Shown here: piece by piece, positions 23,906-30,691 of the stretch
How positions within the stretch are numbered: position 1 is the first letter of the stretch
Layout of the letters: each line of letters starts with the position of its first letter
IMG/VR virus record: IMGVR_UViG_3300032285_002723
Coordinates: 1 to 64,000 of that record
DNA length: 64,000 nt
Reading direction: 5' to 3' (one strand)
From: a virus
Translations under genes and position numbers: made by a program
The notes under the pieces: generated by a model
Databases searched by the model: none
Seen by the model: only the letters and a program-made list of their open reading frames with translations
What the model was told of the DNA's origin: nothing

Positions 23906-24628
23906 ATGACTTTTGGATGCTTTCATACAGTATATGAAAATAAAAGAGCAACAGAGTTTATTTTGCAAGAGTTTAGAAAATTTTATCCAGATGCTCCTTA
24001 TACTTTAATTTGTGATGGTGGAGTAGATTACTCTGATTTAGCAAAAAAATATAACTGCAAATACGTTCATTCTTATATGCGTATTGGTAGAAGAAATTGG
24101 GGAGATCCTTCTGGAATTTATGGATTTACAAAAGATGAAAGTCTTCATTGGATTCACCATTTTCGTGAAGCAGCAAGACATGTGAAAGAAAATGGTGGAA
24201 CTCATATGATTATGATGGAAGATGATGTTCTTACTCAAGGAGAAGTAAAGATTGATCCATCTTGGGAATGTGCTGGATTTGATGTTCCAGGAAATAAAAT
24301 TGCTCCCAATCTTCTTTCTTATATTACTGATAAGTATGGAGCAAAACCAAATGTAGATTGGTATGGTGCTGGTGGTGGAAGTATCTATAATATTGAAACT
24401 TTTCTAGATAACTATCATAAAATTTATGATTTTATTGATTTTGAATTTGATTATATTTTGGAAAATCTAGATCATAGATTTGGATGGTTGGATCTTTATA
24501 TGCAAATTGCTTATTTTATTTGTGGTAAAGATTATGTTATTAATACCAACCTAACAGAAACTTGGAAGACACCTGATTTTAGGAATTCTCAATACTCACT
24601 TGTTCACGCATACAAAGAGCTTTACTGA
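23906..24628 (+). CDS. Glycosyltransferase, GT-A-like
   Basis: The start MTFGCFHTVYENKRATEF at 23906 gives 240 residues. A likely metal-binding site is IMMEDDVL near residue 95, with the nucleotide-binding N-terminus YTLICDGGVDYSDL. GAGGGSIYN and a Trp-rich end follow (ETWKTPDF). The GT-A fold is inferred from the DD motif and context. The specific family is not identified. It sits 1 nt after the HTKG protein. Confidence 0.65.
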   Translation: MTFGCFHTVYENKRATEFILQEFRKFYPDAPYTLICDGGVDYSDLAKKYNCKYVHSYMRIGRRNWGDPSGIYGFTKDESLHWIHHFREAARHVKENGGTHMIMMEDDVLTQGEVKIDPSWECAGFDVPGNKIAPNLLSYITDKYGAKPNVDWYGAGGGSIYNIETFLDNYHKIYDFIDFEFDYILENLDHRFGWLDLYMQIAYFICGKDYVINTNLTETWKTPDFRNSQYSLVHAYKELY

Positions 24629-24629
24629 T

Positions 24630-25595
24630 ATGAATATTGCAATGATTGGTCCTGGTATTATGCCAATTCCTCCTGATGGTTGGGGAGCAGTTGAAAGTTT
24701 AATTTGGGATTATGCTCTTGAACTTGATAAATTGGGACATACTGGCACTATTATTAATACCCCAAATTGGAATGAGATTTTAAATTATCTGAAAGAAGAT
24801 AATTATGATTTCGCGCATCTTCATTATGATGTATTTCATGAACTTCTAGACCTTATTCCAGATGTTCCTAAAATTGCTTTAAGTAGTCATTATCCTTATA
24901 TTGACCAATCTTATATGCATCGTAGGGATGGATATGATAAAACTTTTGATTTTATTATTAAAAATAAAAAGTATTATATCTTTTGTATTTCTAAAAAAGA
25001 TTATCAAACATTTAAAAATGCTGGTGCTGATGAAAGTAAACTTTTGCTTTCTGAAAATGGAGCAAATCATGAGACCTTTACTTATTCTAAAGAACCAGTA
25101 AAGGCAAATCGTTCATTGTATCTTGGGCAAATTTATCATCGTAAAAAGCAGTGGATATATCAATCTATTGATTGTATTGATTTTGTGGGAAAGGATAGTA
25201 ATTCCACACCTTTTGATGCTTCAATCAATTATCTTGGTGAATGGTCAGATGAACATAAAAAACAACATTTGACTGATTACGGAAATCTTGTTCTTCTTTC
25301 TGATGGAGAAAATGGAACACCATTGGTTGTAAAAGAAGCACTGATTAATGGTCTTGGTGTTGTGATTTCCAAGTATGCTGCTCATGATGTGGACACATCT
25401 CTTCCTTTTATCACCTTAATTGATGATGACAAATTGGAAGATATTGAATATGTGAAAAATAAGATTGAAGAAAATCGTCAAGCATCTTTGCCTATTCGTG
25501 ATGAAATTCGTGACTATGCAATGGAAAACTTTTCTTGGGAAAAACTAGTAAAACTTTATATTCAAAATATTGAAAAAATGGAGCCTATTCAATGA
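24630..25595 (+). CDS. Glycosyltransferase family 4-like (copy 1)
   Basis: The start MNIAMIGPGIMPIPPDGW at 24630 gives a 321-residue GT-B enzyme. The N-terminal block GWGAVESLIW and the C-terminal LLSDGENGTPLVVKEAL (with the EX7E-type Glu pair) are GT4-like. The neighbouring 25592 gene is a clear paralogue, sharing the IPP-GWGAVE start, NYLGEWS and LLSDGE. The stop overlaps the next start by 4 nt. Confidence 0.82.
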   Translation: MNIAMIGPGIMPIPPDGWGAVESLIWDYALELDKLGHTGTIINTPNWNEILNYLKEDNYDFAHLHYDVFHELLDLIPDVPKIALSSHYPYIDQSYMHRRDGYDKTFDFIIKNKKYYIFCISKKDYQTFKNAGADESKLLLSENGANHETFTYSKEPVKANRSLYLGQIYHRKKQWIYQSIDCIDFVGKDSNSTPFDASINYLGEWSDEHKKQHLTDYGNLVLLSDGENGTPLVVKEALINGLGVVISKYAAHDVDTSLPFITLIDDDKLEDIEYVKNKIEENRQASLPIRDEIRDYAMENFSWEKLVKLYIQNIEKMEPIQ

Positions 25596-26545
25596 GAATT
25601 TGTATCATTGGTCCTGGATTTTCGCAGATTCCACCAGTTGGTTGGGGTGCAGTTGAAATTGTAATTTGGGATACAGCAAATACTTTGAAAGAATTGGGTC
25701 ATCAGGTAGACATCATTAATACTACAAATCCACAAGAAATTATTGGAACAATTAATCAAATTAATCCTGATTTTGTTCACGTTCATTATGATGATTATGT
25801 GTTCTTATATCCATATATTCAGTTTCCAAAAGCAATTACAACACATTATGGTTATCTAGAAAGACCAGAAATGTATGGTGCTTATTCTTATAAAGCAAAT
25901 CAATTTGCAAATATCAAACCAAATGTATTTGCTTTATCGGAAGGGATTAAAAATATCTATCAAAATCAAATGAGAATACCAGAGGATAACTTATATGTTG
26001 TTCCAAATGGTGTAACTAATGATAAATTTAGATTTACCGATTCTCCAAAATTTCCAAATAGAAGCATCTATCTTGCAAAAGTAGATTACAGAAAACGTCA
26101 GTGTTTATTTCAAAATATTCCATCAATTTATTATGCTGGAAATATTGTAGATGAAAGATTTGATGTAAATGAAAATTATCTTGGCGAATGGTCAAAAGAA
26201 GATTTATATAATAATTTAACTGATTATGCAAATCTTATTTTGCTTTCTGATGGTGAAGCACATGCTCTTGTTTGTATGGAAGCACTTGCTGCTGGATTGG
26301 GTCTTGTTATTTCTGAATGGGCAACTGCTAATTTGGATTTGGATAAAGATTTTATTACGGTAATACCAGAAAGTAAAATTATTGATTTAAATTATGTATC
26401 ATCAAAAATTGAAGAAAATAGAACTATATCTTTACAAAAAAGAAATGAAATAGTAGAATACTCAAAAGAATTTGCTTGGAAAAAGCAAATTGAAACTTAC
26501 TATATTCCATCTGTAAAAAAAGTCATACAAAAATTTAATGGATAA
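25592..26545 (+). CDS. Glycosyltransferase family 4-like (copy 2)
   Basis: This 317-residue paralogue of the preceding gene begins MRICIIGPGFSQIPPVGW and contains GWGAVEIVIW, NYLGEWSKED and LLSDGEAHALVCMEALAAGLG. The tandem arrangement shows a duplication with divergence, probably giving two related linkages or acceptor specificities. It overlaps the GT25 gene by 8 nt. Confidence 0.82.
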   Translation: MRICIIGPGFSQIPPVGWGAVEIVIWDTANTLKELGHQVDIINTTNPQEIIGTINQINPDFVHVHYDDYVFLYPYIQFPKAITTHYGYLERPEMYGAYSYKANQFANIKPNVFALSEGIKNIYQNQMRIPEDNLYVVPNGVTNDKFRFTDSPKFPNRSIYLAKVDYRKRQCLFQNIPSIYYAGNIVDERFDVNENYLGEWSKEDLYNNLTDYANLILLSDGEAHALVCMEALAAGLGLVISEWATANLDLDKDFITVIPESKIIDLNYVSSKIEENRTISLQKRNEIVEYSKEFAWKKQIETYYIPSVKKVIQKFNG

Positions 26546-27332
26546 AAATAAATCTGTATATAAACTTAAAAATATTCCTCCAATTTATTATTTGAATCTT
26601 GATGGGCAACCAGAAAGAAAACAATATATGGAAGAACAATTTAAATATTGGGAAATTGAAAATTATACTAGAATTTCTGCATATGATGGCAGAACAGATG
26701 ATTTGAGTGATATTATTTCTGGAAGATATCCAGATAATATGACCTCTGGTGAAATTGGATGCACTACTTCTCATTTAAAAGCAATTAAACATTGGATTGA
26801 AACATCAGATTCGCAATGTGCTATCTTTATGGAAGATGATGTTGATTTGCAAATTGCAAAGTATTGGGATTTTACTTGGAAAGATTTTCAATCACTTGTT
26901 CCTTATGATTATGATGTAATTCAACTTGCAATTATTTGTACAGGTCCATTGCATGTCAAACTACATCGTAGATTTGTAAATGATTTTTCAACTGCAGCTT
27001 ATATGATTACTCGTCATCACGCGGAAAAACTGCTTAAATTTCATATACGTAATGAAAAATATAAACTTGATAATGGATCTAAACCTAGAGCGGTTGCAGA
27101 TGATTTGATTTATAATTCTGGAAATACTTTTTCTATTCCAATATTCCTTTATAAAATTGCTTTAGGGTCTTCTATTCATCCTGAACACGTTGACATTTTT
27201 CACAAATCAAGTCATGATGGTCTAGTTGATTTTTGGTCTCAAAATGGAGCAAAAATGAATATTCGTGAATTGATGGATTACGATCCTTATCTTGGAAGGA
27301 TGACTGAAAATCCACCAGAACAAAATACTTGA
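26538..27332 (+). CDS. Glycosyltransferase family 25 (LPS-type)
   Basis: GT25 enzymes add galactose or glucose to lipooligosaccharide or other acceptors. The 264 residues show PIYYLNLDGQPERKQYM at the start and the family block GEIGCTTSHLKAIKHW. The DxD-type site is AIFMEDDVDLQ, and a later AAYMITRHHAEKLL is present. It is the last gene of the glycan operon. A promoter for the porin overlaps its stop codon. Confidence 0.9.
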   Translation: MDKNKSVYKLKNIPPIYYLNLDGQPERKQYMEEQFKYWEIENYTRISAYDGRTDDLSDIISGRYPDNMTSGEIGCTTSHLKAIKHWIETSDSQCAIFMEDDVDLQIAKYWDFTWKDFQSLVPYDYDVIQLAIICTGPLHVKLHRRFVNDFSTAAYMITRHHAEKLLKFHIRNEKYKLDNGSKPRAVADDLIYNSGNTFSIPIFLYKIALGSSIHPEHVDIFHKSSHDGLVDFWSQNGAKMNIRELMDYDPYLGRMTENPPEQNT

Positions 27333-27357
27333 CAAATCACTAAAAGTACCTTAAAAT
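27329..27357 (+). promoter_or_regulatory. Sigma-70-like promoter for the porin gene
   Basis: TTGACA (27329-27334), 17 bp and TAAAAT (27352-27357). The -35 overlaps the GT25 stop. A CATAAATA late-like box lies at about 27385. The porin ATG is at 27455. Confidence 0.75.
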
Positions 27358-27395
27358 ACCATTGTCTTAAGATTTGATTAAGATACATAAATACC

Positions 27396-27421
27396 GAAGA
27401 TTTACTTTGTTGTAAATCTTC
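27396..27421 (+). repeat. 10-bp perfect hairpin in the porin leader
   Basis: GAAGATTTAC (27396-27405) and GTAAATCTTC (27412-27421) flank a TTTGTT loop, 33 nt before the porin start. There is no T-tract, so a stability or regulatory role is likelier than termination. Confidence 0.6.
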
Positions 27422-27454
27422 ATATTGTCGTTTAGTACAAAAAAACAAATTTCT

Positions 27455-28357
27455 ATGAAAATCAAACAACTGATGCTTGCGCCTGTTGCTCTTGGACTGA
27501 TTGCTCCTGCCGCACAAGCAGCAGACATTAATCTTTCCGCAGTCAACCAATATGCTTCGGCAGAACAGGTTACAAGTGTTTCTCAACTGCGTGATGTGCA
27601 ACCTACTGACTGGTCTTATCAGGCAATTTCAAATCTGGTATCGCGTTATGGATGTGTTGCTGGTTTCCCTAACGGAACTTTTCAACCAGGACAGCCTGCC
27701 ACTCGTGCTCAACTTGCTGCTCTGACTAGTGCTTGCTTGGATCGCATTAGTGAGTACCAAACTGCTGCTGATGCTGCTCTTGCTGCTGCTCTTCGTGCTC
27801 AATTCTCTAAAGAGATTGCTGCTACCAACACCCGTGTGAGTGCCCTTGAGGTCGCCGCTGCCCAGAAAGCACAAGGCGTCGGCAACTATCTTGGTCTTGG
27901 TGTTTTGCTAAACAACGTTGGCACTGGTGGGAATCCGAACAACACTGTGTCTGGTGGCACACTACAAGCTCGTTATGCTGTGAAAAACTACAGCAATAAT
28001 AATGCTGTTTCAGTCCGTCCTTACATCAATGCCGTTGCTGGTCCTAACAGTCAAATCGGTGCTGCTGGTGGTGCAACTGCTACTTATGACTTTGCAATCG
28101 CTCGTAAAGCAGGTGTGAGTGCTGCTAACATCTACACTGGTGTTGGTTATCAAGTTCCTTTTGTGAACAACACTCAATCTAACGCTCAAAATGCTGTTGG
28201 TCTTTCCAATGGTCAAGCAGTATTTGTGCTTGGTGCTGAAGGTCGTATCACCAACTCTCTGGTTGGATTTGCTGATCTGAAGTTCCCTACCAACACTTCT
28301 GCTAACAATGGTAGTTACAGTCCTGTGTTTACCACTGGTCTTGGATTTAAGTTCTGA
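27455..28357 (+). CDS. S-layer-homology (SLH) outer-membrane porin-like protein
   Basis: I chose MKIKQLMLAPVALG at 27455 because it opens a clear signal peptide with cleavage near AAQAA (residue 22-23). Residues about 40-92 form a cyanobacterial SLH domain (LRDVQPTDWSYQAISNL, YGCVAGFPNGTFQPG, TRAQLAALTSACLDRI). A short coiled coil follows (about 95-140). The last 155 residues alternate like a small beta barrel and end TTGLGFKF, with a terminal Phe typical of BAM substrates. At 300 aa it is much shorter than normal SomA-type porins. It looks host-derived and GC-rich. Confidence 0.85.
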   Translation: MKIKQLMLAPVALGLIAPAAQAADINLSAVNQYASAEQVTSVSQLRDVQPTDWSYQAISNLVSRYGCVAGFPNGTFQPGQPATRAQLAALTSACLDRISEYQTAADAALAAALRAQFSKEIAATNTRVSALEVAAAQKAQGVGNYLGLGVLLNNVGTGGNPNNTVSGGTLQARYAVKNYSNNNAVSVRPYINAVAGPNSQIGAAGGATATYDFAIARKAGVSAANIYTGVGYQVPFVNNTQSNAQNAVGLSNGQAVFVLGAEGRITNSLVGFADLKFPTNTSANNGSYSPVFTTGLGFKF

Positions 28358-28367
28358 TAATTGATTT

Positions 28368-28393
28368 GGGGTGCTTGACACCCCTTTCTTTTT
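28368..28393 (+). terminator. Porin terminator carrying a -35 element across its loop
   Basis: GGGGTG (28368-28373) pairs with CACCCC (28379-28384) around CTTGA, followed by TTTCTTTTT. TTGACA of the hli promoter spans the loop. Confidence 0.9.
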
Positions 28394-28403
28394 ACTATAT
28401 AAT
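28375..28403 (+). promoter_or_regulatory. Perfect consensus promoter of the hli operon
   Basis: TTGACA (28375-28380), exactly 17 bp and TATAAT (28398-28403), 29 nt before the hli ATG. Its -35 is part of the porin terminator hairpin. Confidence 0.85.
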
Positions 28404-28432
28404 TGAGTAACAATTCGTAACAAAACGAAAAA

Positions 28433-28642
28433 ATGACGATAACGACCAATGAGCACGGGCAACAAAATATGTTTGCGCGTGAACCAAAGATGTACATCTC
28501 TGATGAGGATGCCATCAAGTATGGCATGATGACCCACAATGAGAGAGCAGAACTTGCTAACGGACGCTGGGCTATGCTAGGATTTATTGCAGGCATCGTG
28601 TCTTACGTTGCTACTGGTAAACTATTCTTTGGTGTTTTCTGA
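28433..28642 (+). CDS. hli: High-light-inducible protein (Hli)
   Basis: This 69-residue Hli protein has the chlorophyll-binding helix ELANGRWAMLGFIAGIV near residues 40-56, with the ELxxGRxAM signature. Hli proteins bind chlorophyll and carotenoid in the thylakoid and dissipate excess energy, protecting photosystem II during infection. Its stop overlaps the next small ATG by one base. Confidence 0.92.
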   Translation: MTITTNEHGQQNMFAREPKMYISDEDAIKYGMMTHNERAELANGRWAMLGFIAGIVSYVATGKLFFGVF

Positions 28643-28728
28643 TGTCCGAAGTTATTTTTACAACCACAAGTGTTGCCTTCTTTGTATTATTGGCACACTC
28701 AATTAATCAACTTTCAGAAACTTATTAA
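28642..28728 (+). CDS. 28-residue single-helix membrane protein between hli genes
   Basis: ATG 28642 overlaps the hli stop (TGATG). The frame reads MSEVIFTTTSVAFFVLLAHS and ends INQLSETY. Residues about 5-20 form one membrane helix. An AAGGAG lies right after it for the next hli gene. Size resembles small photosystem or cytochrome-complex subunits, but no known subunit was recognised. Confidence 0.5.
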   Translation: MSEVIFTTTSVAFFVLLAHSINQLSETY

Positions 28729-28739
28729 GGAGAACTAAA

Positions 28740-28859
28740 ATGAAATTTGGATTTACACCTGAAGGAGAGATTTTAAATGGTCGTCTCGCAATGCTTGGAT
28801 TTGTAATCGCAGTTGGAACTTATCTCACCACTGGGCAACTAGTTCCAGGAGTGTTTTAA
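28740..28859 (+). CDS. hli: Short high-light-inducible protein (Hli), 39 aa
   Basis: ATG 28740 follows AAGGAG (28727-28732). The product begins MKFGFTPEGEILNGRLAMLG, with the chlorophyll-binding EILNGRLAM helix, and ends TTGQLVPGVF. It is a minimal Hli with almost no N-terminal extension. It is probably co-translated with the first hli gene. Confidence 0.88.
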   Translation: MKFGFTPEGEILNGRLAMLGFVIAVGTYLTTGQLVPGVF

Positions 28860-28888
28860 AATCCCAACACAAATAGGTATTCATACTT

Positions 28889-28922
28889 ATCCTTGCTCTA
28901 AATATAGGGCAAGGATTTTTTA
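28889..28922 (+). terminator. Terminator of the hli operon
   Basis: ATCCTTGC (28889-28896) pairs with GCAAGGAT (28909-28916), extended inward by further pairs and followed by a T-rich tract. Confidence 0.85.
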
Positions 28923-29024
28923 TTTTAATGGTATACTATTTCTTTTTAGTGTATTTTATTTTAATGATAGTCATAATTATAACAAAGGCATCAAAAACTA
29001 AATAGGATAGTTGTTAAAGATAAA

Positions 29025-29720
29025 ATGAAAATAGATCTTCATAACTTTTTTCTACATTATGATGAAAAGAATCCAAAGCACGTTGCAGCAGTGGAGCAAC
29101 TTGAAAAGGATTTGGAGCAAAAGCAACCAGATTTGATTGAGGATGAATCAAACTGGGTAAGAATTTTCAGAGAGAAGGCACCAGTTCCTGCACAGGTAGG
29201 AGTATTGTCAGTTCCTTATTATCCACAAACAGATAATTATAGAGATGCTAATCGTACTTGCAACAGTTCTTCTTGTGCTATGTGTCTTGAATATCTTAAA
29301 CCAGGTACTCTAAAAGGAGCAAAGGGAGACGATGCCTACATTCAAAAGGTATTCGCAATTGGTGACTCAACAGATCACACAGTTCAAACCCGTGTTCTTG
29401 AGAGCTATGGTGTTAAGTCACAGTTTAGTTACAATCTTTCTTTTTCTGATCTTGATAAGAGTTTATCTGCTGGTAAACCTGTCGTTATTGGTATTCTGCA
29501 TAGGGGTTCTCTTTCTGCACCTACTGGTGGGCACATGGTTGTAGTGATTGGTAAGAAAGGTCAAGACTATGTTGTGAATGATCCTTATGGTTCTCTCAAT
29601 GACGGATATACTGGTTCTGTGACCAACGGTAAAGGTGCCGTATATAAGAAATCAGATTTAACTCATAGATGGTTAGATCATAGTAAAGATAAGACTGGAT
29701 GGGGAAGAATTTTCAAATGA
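29025..29720 (+). CDS. C39-like cysteine peptidase (peptidase_C39_2 type)
   Basis: This 231-residue protein has a charged N-terminal part (about 1-55) and then a papain-like C39 fold. RTCNSSSCAMCLEYL near residue 85 has the catalytic-type Cys, GGHMVVVIG near 168 the His, and YVVNDPYG near 180 the Asp. The stop overlaps the endolysin start by 4 nt. The substrate may be peptidoglycan cross-links or a protein. The coupling to endolysin suggests lysis. Confidence 0.72.
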   Translation: MKIDLHNFFLHYDEKNPKHVAAVEQLEKDLEQKQPDLIEDESNWVRIFREKAPVPAQVGVLSVPYYPQTDNYRDANRTCNSSSCAMCLEYLKPGTLKGAKGDDAYIQKVFAIGDSTDHTVQTRVLESYGVKSQFSYNLSFSDLDKSLSAGKPVVIGILHRGSLSAPTGGHMVVVIGKKGQDYVVNDPYGSLNDGYTGSVTNGKGAVYKKSDLTHRWLDHSKDKTGWGRIFK

Positions 29721-30178
29721 CTTTAAAGGCAGGAATAGATTTAATTAAAAAATTTGAAGGTTGTAGATTAAAATTTTATCCAGATCCTGCAACTGGTGGT
29801 AAACCTTATACAATTGGATGGGGTTCTACCAAAGATACTCACGGCAAACCATTTGGATTGGGAGCAACTATTACTCAAGAGCAGGCAGATACTTTATTGG
29901 AATATACAATAGAGCATGAATATCTACCAGCACTGAATAAAATCCCACACTGGAATGAAATGAATGAGAATCAAAAAGGAGCACTTTTATCTTTTGCTTA
30001 TAATCTTGGTGCTAATTTCTATGGGTCTTCCAATTTTAATACCATAACCAAAGTTCTTAAAAATAAAGAATGGAGCAAAGTTCCTGATGCTCTTTATCTT
30101 TATCGCAATCCTGGTTCTAATGTTGAAGCAGGTCTTGCTCGCAGAAGAAAAGCAGAAGGAGATTTGTGGAAAAAGTAA
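29717..30178 (+). CDS. Endolysin, GH24 (T4-lysozyme-type)
   Basis: The start MTLKAGIDLIKKFEG at 29717 overlaps the peptidase stop (ATGA). The 153 residues are lysozyme-like. KKFEGCRLKFYPDP has the catalytic Glu, YTIGWGSTKDTHG is the active-site beta strands, and ARRRKAEGDLW is the C-terminal signature. It hydrolyses peptidoglycan glycan strands to release progeny. No signal peptide is visible, so release would need a holin. Confidence 0.9.
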   Translation: MTLKAGIDLIKKFEGCRLKFYPDPATGGKPYTIGWGSTKDTHGKPFGLGATITQEQADTLLEYTIEHEYLPALNKIPHWNEMNENQKGALLSFAYNLGANFYGSSNFNTITKVLKNKEWSKVPDALYLYRNPGSNVEAGLARRRKAEGDLWKK

Positions 30179-30289
30179 TTATTCTTTTGTCTCCAAATAT
30201 GCCAATCTTAATATGTAATAGATGCACCAAGCAGTAAAAACTAAACCTGCTCCAAGAATGGTGCATACTCCCCAAGGAAACTCATTCAT
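30179..30289 (-). CDS. 36-residue membrane protein (minus strand)
   Basis: This minus-strand frame begins MNEFPWGVCTILGAGLVF and ends YLETKE, with one helix at about residues 8-29. The start lies 1 nt after the stop of the preceding minus gene, which is preceded by GGAAGG. It converges on the endolysin stop without a gap. The function is unknown; a small holin-like or host-directed membrane peptide is possible. Confidence 0.45.
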   Translation of the reverse strand: MNEFPWGVCTILGAGLVFTAWCIYYILRLAYLETKE

Positions 30290-30290
30290 T

Positions 30291-30482
30291 TCACCTTCCT
30301 TCCTGTTCGTGTATCCATACTTTTAAACCTTTAACGTATTTTCTTAATATCTGTGCCTGTTCTTCGTGCCATGGATCTCTTGTTTCCAATCCGATCCTTG
30401 TGTGATTATCTATTGCTTGTAGTATTTGGTGAATGGGTTTGTTCCAACATTCACGCTTGGGAGTGTTCCACTCTCGTGCCAT
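30291..30482 (-). CDS. Small hypothetical protein (63 aa, minus strand)
   Basis: The minus-strand product MAREWNTPKRECWNKPIHQI is helical and rich in Trp, Arg and Glu, ending VWIHEQEGR. It is the middle gene of a three-gene minus-strand unit. No family is recognised. Confidence 0.5.
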   Translation of the reverse strand: MAREWNTPKRECWNKPIHQILQAIDNHTRIGLETRDPWHEEQAQILRKYVKGLKVWIHEQEGR

Positions 30483-30488
30483 AAGACC

Positions 30489-30602
30489 TCATTTTTTCTT
30501 TCCGCCGTTTTTAGCCTTATTCGCAGTCGCATTACCTTGATTTTGTTTGGATTGCTTTCCACCAGCAGATCCTTTCTTGCCTTTACTTGCTGATTTAGAC
30601 AT
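30489..30602 (-). CDS. Very basic 37-residue protein (minus strand)
   Basis: The frame MSKSASKGKKGSAGGKQSKQ ends AKNGGKKK and is almost entirely Lys, Ser, Gly, Asn and Gln. It is the first gene of the minus unit, after a CATAAATA late-like box in the divergent gap (about 30625-30632). It could be a nucleic-acid-binding or internal virion protein. Confidence 0.5.
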   Translation of the reverse strand: MSKSASKGKKGSAGGKQSKQNQGNATANKAKNGGKKK

Positions 30603-30691
30603 TTTTTGGTATTTGACATACCATTTATTTATGAGAAAATTGCCGAGTATAGGGTATAATAAATACTATTATAGAAAATTTTTTTATATTA

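Noticed and set aside
28928-29005. 25-residue hydrophobic frame after the hli terminator
   Set aside because: No ribosome-binding site, directly after a terminator T-tract, and AT-rich sequence that makes such frames by chance.
30605-30641. Fifth terminator-promoter element (TGGTAT-TTGAC-ATACCA)
   Set aside because: A hairpin with TTGACA exists, but the sequence 17 bp later (AAAATT) is a poor -10 and the T-tract is interrupted, so it was not counted.
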